64,000 bases of DNA from Salinicoccus cyprini (GTDB taxonomy: Bacteria > Bacillota > Bacilli > Staphylococcales > Salinicoccaceae). The notes beneath the pieces were generated by a model, which did no database searches, was not told the DNA's origin, and was given only the letters and a program-made list of their open reading frames with translations. The DNA lies in assembly GCF_007713705.1 (NCBI RefSeq), contig NZ_VMSJ01000003.1:209542-273541 (forward strand). The letters are read 5' to 3'. Shown here piece after piece: positions 45,456 through 54,744 of the stretch. Every line of letters starts with the position of its first letter. Positions within the stretch are counted from its first letter, which is position 1. The position numbers and the translations under genes are program-made.

Positions 45456-45488
45456 AAAATCCATCCGGGATCTCCCGGATGGATTTTT
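45456..45488. terminator. Bidirectional terminator between CPBP and S8 protease genes
   Basis: 12-bp stem ATCCATCCGGGA/TCCCGGATGGAT flanked by A and T runs. Confidence 0.9.
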
Positions 45489-48400
45489 CTATTCTACAAC
45501 GACATATGAGGATGGTACTGTCGTCTGTATGACCTGCTGCTTCTTGTTGTATTTCGATTTGACGATGGTGTCGGCTGCAATATCATATACGTCGAAGTGT
45601 CTGCCAGGTGATTCGATCATCACGCTCATCGCGGAATCGAGCGTGGTGATGGTCTCTGTTCCATCATCGGTGATGCCTCTGAGCAAGACTTCGTAAATAT
45701 CACTGACATGATGTACTTCAGTGCCTGGTGTACGCAGGATATCGACTTCAACCGCATCATACGCTGTGAACTGCTGGAAGTTCTGGACCGTCAGCTGGAC
45801 TGCTGAACCGCCGACGTTCAGTACGACCGTCTTGTTTTTGCGCATCTGTGCAAACTGCGTGATCAGATCATTCGAAATTCTGATGGAGGCAGATCCGTCT
45901 TCTATGCTTGCTTCAGGTACTGTCACGTGGATATCCTTGATGTTGTTTCTTGTGATGCCATCCCCGATGTCCGCTGACGTCAGTTCATAAGCAGTGCTGC
46001 CCGGTGCCTCTTCTTCAGGCAGTTCCGCTTCGCCTTCTGTAATTGTGTTTTCATCGAAATTGACCGTATAGACATATGTGCCACTGTTGCCGGCTGCATC
46101 GGTGAAATCAAGTGTCAGATGGTACGCACCCGTATAGCCTGAGAAGTCGAGTGACAATGTACCATCGGCACCGATTGCAACCGCACCTTCCTCGGTACTT
46201 TCACCATTTGACAGCTGGTAGGTGCCACTGATATATGTGTTCGGGTCATACGTCATGCCGTACATCTCCTCAAGTACCGGAAGCACCTCGATATAGAGGT
46301 CTTCGATGCCGGCTCGGATGATGCCACCGGAAACGGCTGGTTCCACCACTTGTGCCACGTTGCGTTTGACGAACAATGGTCCATCGTACTGGAGTTCCGT
46401 GCCACCTTCATGCTGTGAAATGGCATCTATCGTATATACGCCATCAGGCACTTCGGAATACACGTATCCACCATTTTCAATATTATACATCTCGCCGTTC
46501 ACAGGCACTGTGATGGATGACTCGATTCCTTCAACAAAAGCAAAGTCGCCGATGTATCCGTCCGCATTCGGCCCGGATGACGGGTTGAGCAGATCAAACC
46601 AGCTGAATGCTGTCAATTGCTGTGGATTATGGAAGGCCGCATAGACGCTTGTTTCATCCTGTACCCCATCTCCATTCGGAGACATATGGTAGTCGTTCAG
46701 ATAGAGTTCTGCGAATCCCTGCTGCATCGGTGGCGCAAAACCGACCGCAAAAGGTACCGAGTACGTACCGGAGCCGCTTGTTACATTGATATAGCCGAGG
46801 AACTCGTTGCCTGGTTCTTCAACACCTGCCGGTACATTCAATGTAAACTGGACCGTCTCGGTTCCGTTCACTGTCACCGACTGTGTACCTGGCGTCAGTG
46901 TCGCACCAGCCATCGATCCTGTCGGTGCTTTTGTAGTAACGACATCAAAGCTGTATGTCTCACCGGAATTGCTTTCAATGATGAGATCCTTCGTCACCGT
47001 CTGGGCAGATCCACCCGGGCTGACGAATCCGAAGGACATTGTACCGCGTGTATGGCTATGTGTTTCGCCATCCATCGTGGATTCATGCGGCACTTTGATC
47101 AGTGTGTTCGTCGTTGCTGCAGCGTACGGCTGGACGAGTCCTGCGCCTTGTGCGAACACATCATAGAGCGCAGTATCGAGTACTTTTGCTGTGTTGCTCA
47201 TTGCCGACTTGATATCGAACGGTGTCCATTCCGGATGCAGTTCAATCAGCAGTGCTGCAACGCCTGCTGCATGCGGTGTCGCCATGGAAGTACCTGTGTA
47301 CTGTGCGTAGGCTTCTGAATAGTCTCCTCCTGCCACGAATCCTGGAATCGTGGAAAGGATGTTGGTTCCTGGTGCTGAAATATCCGGTTTGATATCAAAG
47401 TTCGGCGTGGACGGCCCTCTTGAAGAGGAGTCATTCACTGCGTCACCGGCTGAGAGTGAATCTTCAAAGCTGTTGAAAGTGACGCTGCCTGTGCCTGCCT
47501 CGCCGATCGCAGCGGCAAATTCGGCACCGAGCGTGTGCGAGATATCAAGTGTCGGAACATAGTCGAATGCTGTACCGAGGAAGATGTCCACCGGTCCCGG
47601 TGCATTCGTACCGTCCGCAGAGTTGTAGATGATGACACCCTTTGCGCCATTACTGCGTGCATTCGCAATCTTATCGACAAATGCGATTGCCCCACGCTGG
47701 ATCAGTGCCACTTTGCCTTCGACATCGACACTTTCGAAGTCAGCAGCATCTCCGACGCCCGGCACACTGACGACTTCCATCGTGCCTTCAAGGCTTTCCT
47801 GTGGATGTGTACCGATCATGAATGCCATGAAGTTCGCATCGAGCGTCTGTGAGAAGCTGCCCGCTTCAAGTGTGACATTCGATGCCACCCTCTGCTCAGG
47901 CAATGTCGTATTGCCGACGCTGATTGCCATCGTACTTGTGGCCGGTCCGCCGACTGTCGATCTCTCGGGACCCGAGTTGCCGGTTGCGGCAACAGCCACT
48001 GTACCGAGCAGCATGGCGTTGTTCAGCGCAAAGGAGTTTGCCTGGCTTTCATCACTCAGCGTGTTGCCGAGCGACAGGTTGATGACGTCCATGCCATCCT
48101 GTACCGCGCCTTCAATACCACCGACAATCCATGATGTATAGCCACTGCCGTATGCCCCGAGTGCACGATAGGCATAGATGTCGACATTCGGTGCCACACC
48201 GATCATGCCGTAGTCGTTGCTGCCCTGTGCGGCAATCGTTCCGGCAACGTGTGTCCCGTGTGTTGTCCAGTAGGAATTGCCGCGATCGTCATATTCCGGC
48301 AGACCTTCCGGACGCTCCTCCGGTTTCGTTTCATATGGATCATCCGACGGTCTTTCCACCAAATAGTCCGTGCCATTCACATAGTTCCTGCCACCCTTGT

Positions 48401-49118
48401 ATACATCAGCGAGATCGGGATGGTTGTAGTCTATGCCTGTATCGATGACGCCCACTTTCACGCCCTGGCCACGATTGCCGAGTTCCCATACTTTCGGTAT
48501 ATCAAGGTGCGTAATGCCTGCAATGTAGTTCGGCTTTATATCTTCATCGGCTACATCCGATGCACCTTCTATATTTTCATTGTGCGTCGTACCGATTTCC
48601 GGATCGAGCTGGACAAAATGATCCTCCTCGACCAGTGCCACTTCTTCAACTTCCAGCAGTTTATCAAGATCTTCTGCTGCAACCGTCATGGATTCGGCGT
48701 TCAGCACAGTCGTATATGTATTGCCTTTGGAGAAATTGATATTCTTATCCCGCATACTGTGTTCAGCCTGACGCTGCTGTTTTTCTATTTTCTGCCTGAC
48801 TTTTTCTGCATCAAGTCCAGACCATTTTTTCCCTTGTGATTGTACAATCCCCTTTTGGAGTCCGACAGAAGGTTCCCTGTAATGCACAATGACATTCACG
48901 TTGCCTTCCTTGTCCTTTAGACTCTCACCAAGCTGGGCCTCACCCGTAAGAATATCCAGCTGGCTCTGCACGTTCTGATACTGTTCAAAATGCGTTTCGT
49001 CCAATGATGGCGAACGTTCCGGCTTGCCCAGTTCGTTGGCCAGTACTTCCGTACCGAACGCACTGAATACCAGGAGAAGTGCTGTGAATAGAAGAAAAAT
49101 CCGTTTAAATGACTGCAT
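45489..49118 (-). CDS. Large secreted subtilisin-like serine protease (S8, Vpr/C5a-peptidase-like)
   Basis: 1209 residues. A signal peptide ends near ANA/ANE at about residue 28. An inhibitor I9-like propeptide runs to ~180. The catalytic triad is D226 (VIDTGIDYNHPDL), H287 (THGTHVAGTIAA) and S611 (TGTSMATPHAAG). A PA domain is inserted around 430-545 (ALIQRGAIAFVDKIANARSN). Beyond ~680 come an Fn3-like domain of the C5a-peptidase kind and a C-terminal beta-rich region. No LPXTG motif or obvious cell-wall-binding repeat is seen, so it is probably released or loosely bound. Monocistronic; ATG at 49118 follows GGGGGATTGAGAG. Confidence 0.92.
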   Translation of the reverse strand: MQSFKRIFLLFTALLLVFSAFGTEVLANELGKPERSPSLDETHFEQYQNVQSQLDILTGEAQLGESLKDKEGNVNVIVHYREPSVGLQKGIVQSQGKKWSGLDAEKVRQKIEKQQRQAEHSMRDKNINFSKGNTYTTVLNAESMTVAAEDLDKLLEVEEVALVEEDHFVQLDPEIGTTHNENIEGASDVADEDIKPNYIAGITHLDIPKVWELGNRGQGVKVGVIDTGIDYNHPDLADVYKGGRNYVNGTDYLVERPSDDPYETKPEERPEGLPEYDDRGNSYWTTHGTHVAGTIAAQGSNDYGMIGVAPNVDIYAYRALGAYGSGYTSWIVGGIEGAVQDGMDVINLSLGNTLSDESQANSFALNNAMLLGTVAVAATGNSGPERSTVGGPATSTMAISVGNTTLPEQRVASNVTLEAGSFSQTLDANFMAFMIGTHPQESLEGTMEVVSVPGVGDAADFESVDVEGKVALIQRGAIAFVDKIANARSNGAKGVIIYNSADGTNAPGPVDIFLGTAFDYVPTLDISHTLGAEFAAAIGEAGTGSVTFNSFEDSLSAGDAVNDSSSRGPSTPNFDIKPDISAPGTNILSTIPGFVAGGDYSEAYAQYTGTSMATPHAAGVAALLIELHPEWTPFDIKSAMSNTAKVLDTALYDVFAQGAGLVQPYAAATTNTLIKVPHESTMDGETHSHTRGTMSFGFVSPGGSAQTVTKDLIIESNSGETYSFDVVTTKAPTGSMAGATLTPGTQSVTVNGTETVQFTLNVPAGVEEPGNEFLGYINVTSGSGTYSVPFAVGFAPPMQQGFAELYLNDYHMSPNGDGVQDETSVYAAFHNPQQLTAFSWFDLLNPSSGPNADGYIGDFAFVEGIESSITVPVNGEMYNIENGGYVYSEVPDGVYTIDAISQHEGGTELQYDGPLFVKRNVAQVVEPAVSGGIIRAGIEDLYIEVLPVLEEMYGMTYDPNTYISGTYQLSNGESTEEGAVAIGADGTLSLDFSGYTGAYHLTLDFTDAAGNSGTYVYTVNFDENTITEGEAELPEEEAPGSTAYELTSADIGDGITRNNIKDIHVTVPEASIEDGSASIRISNDLITQFAQMRKNKTVVLNVGGSAVQLTVQNFQQFTAYDAVEVDILRTPGTEVHHVSDIYEVLLRGITDDGTETITTLDSAMSVMIESPGRHFDVYDIAADTIVKSKYNKKQQVIQTTVPSSYVVVE

Positions 49119-49142
49119 CTCTCAATCCCCCTACTTATTATA

Positions 49143-49173
49143 AACTGTTTAAATTTTCAAAAATTAAACAGTT
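49143..49173. promoter_or_regulatory. Inverted repeat in the S8 protease promoter region
   Basis: AACTGTTTAA-N11-TTAAACAGTT, perfect 10-bp arms, directly next to a TATAAT read on the minus strand 20-30 bp from the start codon. Likely operator or a 5' hairpin. Confidence 0.5.
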
Positions 49174-49330
49174 CTTTTATAGAATATACATTTTTCCAAA
49201 ATGGTGCAATAACTATTTTGCAGGGAGCGTTCATCCTGTATATGTTTGGACCTTATCCATTTTTATGGTAAAAATAATGTAGGGTCATACAGCAATCAGG
49301 GTACATAGTTCAATAAGGAGGCGTCTTATA

Positions 49331-50077
49331 ATGACAAAGCAAATGAACCGTTTCGAAAATAAAGTAGCACTTGTAACAGGCGGACGCTCAGGCATCGGCC
49401 AGGCCATCGCCCGCAGGCTGCGTGATGAAGGGGCGAAGGTGTTCACTGCCCAGCGTGGTGAGGACGAGGAGTTCGACGCCATCAAGGCGGACTTCACCGA
49501 TCCTGAATCACCGCAGCGTGTCATCGAAGAAGTGGTCGAACGTGCCGGCAGACTCGATGTGCTGGTCAACAACTCGGGTATGATGATTGAAAAATCCATG
49601 GAAGACATCAGCATCGAAGACTGGCAACGCAATCTCAGCATAAACTTGACTGCCCCATTCCTGCTGATCCGGGCAGCACTGCCGCACCTTCGCAAGACAC
49701 AGGGCAGCATCGTCAATACAGGTTCTGTCGAAGGACTGGCATCAAATCCCAACCATACCGCGTACAGTGCGTCGAAGGCAGGACTCCATGGACTGACCCG
49801 CGCGGTCGCTGTCGACCATGGACATGAAGGCATCCGCTGCAATGCAGTGGCGCCCGGGTGGATCGATACCGACCTGAACCGCGAAATGATCGAGAATTCG
49901 GGTGATGCCAAGGCATTCCGTCGCGACATCAAACGCATCCATCCTGTCGGCCGTTCCGGCTCTCCGGAAGAAGTCGCTGCACTCGTCGCCTTCCTTGCGG
50001 CAGACGAAGCGGCATTCATCACCGGCCAGATCTACACTGTTGATGGCGGCAGGATGACACAACTGAGCCTGCCTTAG
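49331..50077 (+). CDS. Short-chain dehydrogenase/reductase (SDR)
   Basis: 248 residues. Cofactor motif TGGRSGIGQAIA near residue 15, NNSG near residue 81, catalytic Ser in NTGSVEGLAS and YSASK with the Tyr and Lys near residue 145; the end GQIYTVDGGRMTQ is usual. NAD(P)H-dependent oxidoreductase of unknown substrate. ATG at 49331 follows AAGGAGG. Confidence 0.9.
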   Translation: MTKQMNRFENKVALVTGGRSGIGQAIARRLRDEGAKVFTAQRGEDEEFDAIKADFTDPESPQRVIEEVVERAGRLDVLVNNSGMMIEKSMEDISIEDWQRNLSINLTAPFLLIRAALPHLRKTQGSIVNTGSVEGLASNPNHTAYSASKAGLHGLTRAVAVDHGHEGIRCNAVAPGWIDTDLNREMIENSGDAKAFRRDIKRIHPVGRSGSPEEVAALVAFLAADEAAFITGQIYTVDGGRMTQLSLP

Positions 50078-50091
50078 GCAGATTCATGAAT

Positions 50092-50125
50092 AAAGCCTAA
50101 CGTTGGAGTTCCAACGTCAGGCTTT
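50092..50125. terminator. Hairpin between SDR and PPK2 genes
   Basis: AAAGCCT and ACGTTGGA arms with one mismatch, loop of two or three nt; T tracts are short, so termination may be moderate. Confidence 0.6.
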
Positions 50126-50135
50126 ACTATTTCAA

Positions 50136-51563
50136 TTATTCTCCGAGACGCGCTTCACACGCTTCGATCACCTTTCTGAGCGCCGTGATCCGCGCGTATC
50201 TCTTGTTGTTGCCCGCGATGACATGCCACGGTGCATGGTCGGTACTCGTTTGGCGCACCATATCTTCCCCCGCCTGCACATATAGATCCCACTTTTCTCT
50301 GTTTCTCCAGTCTTCATCGGTCAGTTTCCACTGCTTGTCCTCATCATCCTGCCGGTCATTGAAGCGTTCCAGCTGCTCATCCTTATCGAGGGACAGGAAG
50401 AACTTCACAATGATCGCTCCGGAATTATACAATGATTTCTCGAAGTGGTTGATTTCTTCGTAGGCCTGCTTCCACTCCTTATTGGATGCAAACCCCTCTA
50501 TGCGTTCCACAAGCACCCTGCCATACCAGCTGCGGTCGAAGAAGCCGATATGACCGCTTCTTGGCGTATCGATGGCGAAGCGCCACAAGTAGTGGTGTGC
50601 TTGTTCCATATCGGTCGGTGCCCCGGTCGCGTTGACAGTATAGCCGGTCGGATCGAGTCTTTCCCGGATGCGCTTGATGTTGCCCCCCTTGCCGGCAGCA
50701 TCCATGCCTTCATATACAATGACGAGTGGAATCTTCTGCTCATAGAGCTGGAACTGGATCTCCCGCATCCTCGACTGCAGGTCAGGCAGGATCTCCTTAT
50801 ATTTCTTTTTCCTGATCTTTTCTTTTTCGAAGTCGAAATTGAAGAACTCGGGCTGATAGTCCGCGGTGAACTCCCCGTCCACTTTAGGTGTCTCCTTGCG
50901 CAATTCCTTTTTCACCCGCTTCTCAAGACGCTCTATGATGGTGCTGTAAAGCGTATTGATCGCCCCGCCCTTGTCTTCGAAGTCGATCACCGTCCACGGA
51001 CAGTCCGTCGGTGCATCCAGAAACTGCTTCATTTCATTTTCATAGTCGATCTTGCTCAGGCGTTCCGCAAATTCCTCCGCCTTCCACTTCAGCACAGGGT
51101 TCGCTCTGAGCTTTTCAATATGCCGGTTTCGCACTTCTTCCGTCGATTGCACATAGAGCTTGATGATCTCGTAGCCGTTATTCATCAGCGACTGCTCAAA
51201 ATGGTCGATATCCTGCCTGATTTCCCGATAGTCCACTTTGACATTTTCACGCACGTCATTCGTCTTGTATTCGATGTATTGCGCATACCAGCTTCTGAAA
51301 TGGATATTGATGTCTCCATTCTTCGGCAGATGGTTCCAGTATCGTTGCAGGAAAGGATACCTGAGATCGATGTCCCGCGGCGGTCTGGTGGCCATGAAAT
51401 CCGTGTATTTGGCATCGAGTGCCATATACAGTGCGTTCGACAGGCGGGATTTACCGGAAGCCGGTGCCCCTTCAATCACAATCATGAGCGGAATACCCAT
51501 TTCCTTAGTCTTCCTTGTCATTTCTCCAATTCTGTTCTCGAGTATCTCATCTGTCTCTACCAT
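50136..51563 (-). CDS. Two-domain PPK2 protein (polyphosphate:AMP phosphotransferase type)
   Basis: 475 residues: two PPK2 domains in tandem, the layout of polyphosphate:AMP phosphotransferases, which make ADP from AMP and polyphosphate. First domain: P-loop EGAPASGKSRLSNAL near residue 31. Second: YEGMDAAGKGGNIKRI near residue 280, then DRSWYGRVLVERIEGF, the lid motif. The first P-loop is the more degenerate, as in known PAP enzymes. ATG at 51563 follows GGGAGAG; the frame is open further up without a proper site. Confidence 0.88.
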   Translation of the reverse strand: MVETDEILENRIGEMTRKTKEMGIPLMIVIEGAPASGKSRLSNALYMALDAKYTDFMATRPPRDIDLRYPFLQRYWNHLPKNGDINIHFRSWYAQYIEYKTNDVRENVKVDYREIRQDIDHFEQSLMNNGYEIIKLYVQSTEEVRNRHIEKLRANPVLKWKAEEFAERLSKIDYENEMKQFLDAPTDCPWTVIDFEDKGGAINTLYSTIIERLEKRVKKELRKETPKVDGEFTADYQPEFFNFDFEKEKIRKKKYKEILPDLQSRMREIQFQLYEQKIPLVIVYEGMDAAGKGGNIKRIRERLDPTGYTVNATGAPTDMEQAHHYLWRFAIDTPRSGHIGFFDRSWYGRVLVERIEGFASNKEWKQAYEEINHFEKSLYNSGAIIVKFFLSLDKDEQLERFNDRQDDEDKQWKLTDEDWRNREKWDLYVQAGEDMVRQTSTDHAPWHVIAGNNKRYARITALRKVIEACEARLGE

Positions 51564-51698
51564 GTCATCTCTCCCTTTACTTATCATCTCCTCTATCTCT
51601 ACCCACAAGTCAAATAATCTGAACATATTGTAAACTTGAGGTGCATTTCAGATGAATATGATAATATGAAGATGTATATAACTTTTAGGGGGATGAAC

Positions 51699-53399
51699 AT
51701 GGTACGCACTTTTAAAGACTATGAATACGAAAGACCGGATCTTGAAAAAATATCATCCGAAGTGGACGCACTGCTCGAAGAGTTCAAGACAAAGGATTCT
51801 GCTGAGGCACAAGGTGAGGTCATCGACAGACTCAATACCCATTTCAACTACCTGTCGACGATGAGTACGCTGACCTACATACGTGCTTCCATTGATACAA
51901 AGGATGAGTTCTACGATCAGGAAAGAACATTCTTCGATGAATACGGGCCGATGATCCAGGAGATTGATCATAAATACTACCAGGCAATCTCTTCAAGTCC
52001 ATATAGAGATGCTCTTGAAGAAAGATACGGCAAGCAGCTGTTCGCCCTGGCTGAAAATGCGATCAAAGGATTCGACCCGAAAGTAAAAGAATTGCTTCAG
52101 AAGGAGAACAAGCTCGACTCCGAGTACTCGAAGCTCATGGCTTCGGCTGAAATCGAATTCGACGGCAAGGTGCTCAACCTGTCCGAATTCGGCCCCTATG
52201 CCCAGCATAAGGACCGCGGCATGAGAAAAGGCGCGACTGAGGCTGTACAGGGCTTCATGGGAGATAACCTGGAGAAGATCGACCAGATCTATGATGACCT
52301 CGTCAAGACACGCCATCAGATCGCACAGGCGCTCGGATACAAGGACTTTGTCGAACTCGGCTACGTTCGCATGAACCGGATCGACTACGATCGTGATATG
52401 GTGGAGAACTTCAGACGCCAGGTGGCCGAGCATGTCGTGCCGCTCGTTACGGAACTGAAGGAAAGGCAGCGCCAAAGAATCGGCCTTTCGGAACTGAAAT
52501 CCTACGATGAATCCTTCGACTTTGTCACAGGCAATGCAACACCAAAGGGGGACACGGAAGAGATTCTCGAGAATGGTGCAAAGATGTACAGCGAGCTGTC
52601 TCCTGAAACGGATGAATTCTATACTTTCATGAGAGAACGCGAACTGTTTGATGTGGAAGCCAAGAAAGGCAAGGAGGGCGGCGGATACTGCACATTCATT
52701 CCGAACCATGCATCCCCGTTCATCTTCTCGAACTTCAATGGCACGCTGGACGATGTGACTGTACTGACCCATGAGGCCGGCCATGCGTTCCAGAGCTATA
52801 TGTCGAGAGGATTCGAAGTGCCGGAATACCAGTTCCCGACACTGGAAGCGGCAGAGATCCATTCAATGAGCATGGAGTACTTCACCTACCCTTGGATGAA
52901 TCTGTTCTTCAAGGAGGATACGGACAAGTTCAAGTTCACGCACATGGCGGACAATATCTCCTTCCTGCCCTATGGTGTCGCCATAGATGAGTTCCAGCAT
53001 GTAGTCTACGAAAATCCGGAGCTCACACCAGAGCAGCGTCGCCAGGAGTGGCAGAAACTTGAGGACAAGTATCTGCCGCACCGTGACTACGATGGTATCG
53101 AGCCGCTTTCAAGCGGTGCATTCTGGCACAGGCAGGGCCACGTATTCGGTGTACCGTTCTACTATATCGACTATACGCTTGCACAGGTCTGTGCGCTACA
53201 GTTCTGGAAGCGTGCAAATGAAGACTTCGAAGCGGCATGGGCGGACTATGTCAAACTATGCAAGCTTGGTGGCTCACTGCCATTCAATGCCTTGGCACAA
53301 TCAGCCAACCTGACCTCTCCGTTTGAAGACGGATGCCTCGAATCCGTAGTGGAAGAAGTCAAAAGCTACCTGAATTCAATCGACGATAAAGTACTATAG
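51699..53399 (+). CDS. pepF: M3-family oligoendopeptidase (PepF)
   Basis: 566 residues. Zinc site HEAGHAFQSYM (H-E-x2-H) near residue 360 and the downstream Glu in EAAEIHSMSMEYF. Cleaves peptides of roughly 7-17 residues in the cytoplasm. ATG at 51699 follows AGGGGGATGAAC; the longer frame start has no site. Divergent from the PPK2 gene. Confidence 0.92.
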   Translation: MVRTFKDYEYERPDLEKISSEVDALLEEFKTKDSAEAQGEVIDRLNTHFNYLSTMSTLTYIRASIDTKDEFYDQERTFFDEYGPMIQEIDHKYYQAISSSPYRDALEERYGKQLFALAENAIKGFDPKVKELLQKENKLDSEYSKLMASAEIEFDGKVLNLSEFGPYAQHKDRGMRKGATEAVQGFMGDNLEKIDQIYDDLVKTRHQIAQALGYKDFVELGYVRMNRIDYDRDMVENFRRQVAEHVVPLVTELKERQRQRIGLSELKSYDESFDFVTGNATPKGDTEEILENGAKMYSELSPETDEFYTFMRERELFDVEAKKGKEGGGYCTFIPNHASPFIFSNFNGTLDDVTVLTHEAGHAFQSYMSRGFEVPEYQFPTLEAAEIHSMSMEYFTYPWMNLFFKEDTDKFKFTHMADNISFLPYGVAIDEFQHVVYENPELTPEQRRQEWQKLEDKYLPHRDYDGIEPLSSGAFWHRQGHVFGVPFYYIDYTLAQVCALQFWKRANEDFEAAWADYVKLCKLGGSLPFNALAQSANLTSPFEDGCLESVVEEVKSYLNSIDDKVL

Positions 53400-53402
53400 A
53401 AG

Positions 53403-53431
53403 AAATGCCCCATTCATTGAATGGGGCATTT
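53403..53431. terminator. Hairpin between pepF and LPXTG-protein genes
   Basis: 14-bp stem AAATGCCCCATTCA/TGAATGGGGCATTT, 1- to 2-nt loop (4 nt in practice); usable on both strands, with short T tracts. Confidence 0.75.
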
Positions 53432-53437
53432 CCATGT

Positions 53438-54523
53438 CTATTTATTGTGCTTCGGTTTCCTCATGATACAGAGCAGTATGCCACCTGAAATGAATAGTAC
53501 AGTTCCGTATAGGAAAGTGTAGGTCGTCTCGCCCGTATTTGGCAGTTCCTCACGTGAGGTTGAAGCAGTTACCCCTTCTTCGTTCTTTACTTTTTCCTCT
53601 ATTTCATATATGACTGCTTCATCCACTTCTGATTCTTCCATGATCCGCGCCGACATCAGGCGATTGACCCGCTTATCCAGAAGACCGAGCTCCGTTTCTG
53701 ATGCACCGGGTCTGAGCGATATGCCTTCCAGAATATTGCCATAGTCGTATCGGAAATATTTCTTCTTTTCAGCAGCCGGTGGTTCGGATGGTTCCGGATC
53801 CACAGAGGTATGCTCCGCTTCAGGGGCTTCCGGATACGGCACAAAACCATTGTCATCCTTTTCAGGTTCTTGTGCCGGCACTTCCACTGAAGGTTCCACC
53901 GGTTCCATGACCGGCTCATCCGCTGCAGGTTCTTCACTTTCCTGAACGGGTACTTCGACTGTCGGAGGCTGGTTCGTCTCTTCAATCGTCTCCTCGGCTG
54001 TCGGCGCTTCTTCAGTCGGTTCCGTCGTCGGCGCTTCTTCAGTGACCGGTTCACTCGTCGCCTCTTCAGTCGGCTCCGGTGCGACGGTGCTTTCCTCTTC
54101 CGTTGGGAGAGGTGGCGTTTCCGGCTGTTCTGAAGATGGCTCGGCAGGTGCATCGCTCTCCTGGCTTTCATGCAATGCAGGCGGTGCCTCATCACTTTCA
54201 TCATTTTCACTATGCGCTTCGATTGCCGCTTCACGGATCTGATCTTCATCCGTATTTTCCGGCGTGGAACTGACAAGAACGTCCTCCTCCACCGCTTCTG
54301 CTGATGGTTCAGTAGTCTCTTCCTCCGCAACCGGCATCTCTGTGCTTTCTGCTGGTGCTTCCTCACTATTTTCCATCTGTACGTTTTCGTTCGTAACGAC
54401 TGTTTCCGAAGTCTCCGCTGCCTCCGGCTCTTCTGCATGGACTACTGCGTCTATATCGGTTATGAATATGGTAGATGCGATCAACAGGGATGCGATACTA
54501 CTCTTCATGATTTTATTTTTCAA
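53438..54523 (-). CDS. Sortase-anchored LPXTG surface protein, acidic low-complexity
   Basis: 361 residues from a TTG start (54523) 5 nt after GGGGGAG; an internal ATG five codons on is too far from that site. A signal peptide ends near VHAEE. Residues ~35-260 are a Glu/Pro/Thr/Ala-rich low-complexity region with loose repeats of the TEEAP/EPTEE type and no cysteines. A short ordered stretch (KKKYFRYDYGNILEGISLRP) follows, then LPNTG, a hydrophobic helix and a basic tail MRKPKHNK. The domain between has no family I know. A surface stalk or spacer is plausible. Confidence 0.85.
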   Translation of the reverse strand: MKNKIMKSSIASLLIASTIFITDIDAVVHAEEPEAAETSETVVTNENVQMENSEEAPAESTEMPVAEEETTEPSAEAVEEDVLVSSTPENTDEDQIREAAIEAHSENDESDEAPPALHESQESDAPAEPSSEQPETPPLPTEEESTVAPEPTEEATSEPVTEEAPTTEPTEEAPTAEETIEETNQPPTVEVPVQESEEPAADEPVMEPVEPSVEVPAQEPEKDDNGFVPYPEAPEAEHTSVDPEPSEPPAAEKKKYFRYDYGNILEGISLRPGASETELGLLDKRVNRLMSARIMEESEVDEAVIYEIEEKVKNEEGVTASTSREELPNTGETTYTFLYGTVLFISGGILLCIMRKPKHNK

Positions 54524-54574
54524 TATGACTCCCCCATCAGGCTTTACCATTTTTAGTCACTTTCAATAATCATC

Positions 54575-54603
54575 ATTATATTAGAATGACACGGGGGTAT
54601 CCA
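54575..54603 (-). promoter_or_regulatory. Promoter of the LPXTG protein gene
   Basis: On the minus strand TGGATA (54598-54603), 17-nt spacer, TATAAT (54575-54580). Confidence 0.6.
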
Positions 54604-54712
54604 CCGAATATCCGAGTTGTTACATAACCTTAATACTGGTGCCTTATTACTGGGAAATATTTCAGTAATGTTTCAAAAAGGTAACTTTGTATCAGAAATA
54701 TTTACATGGAAT

Positions 54713-54744
54713 AAAAAAAATCTCCTTTCACTTTGAAAGGAGAT
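54713..54744 (-). terminator. Intrinsic terminator of the RpiR gene
   Basis: 11-bp stem ATCTCCTTTCA/TGAAAGGAGAT, 3-nt loop, followed by eight T on the minus strand. The stem begins at the stop codon. Confidence 0.92.

Noticed and set aside
46617..47318. 233-codon frame opposite the S8 protease
   Set aside because: Cys/Arg-rich shadow frame without start signals.
53656..54438. 260-codon Arg-rich frame inside the LPXTG gene
   Set aside because: Same-strand frame-shifted shadow of the E/P/T-rich region; low-complexity sequence keeps several frames open.
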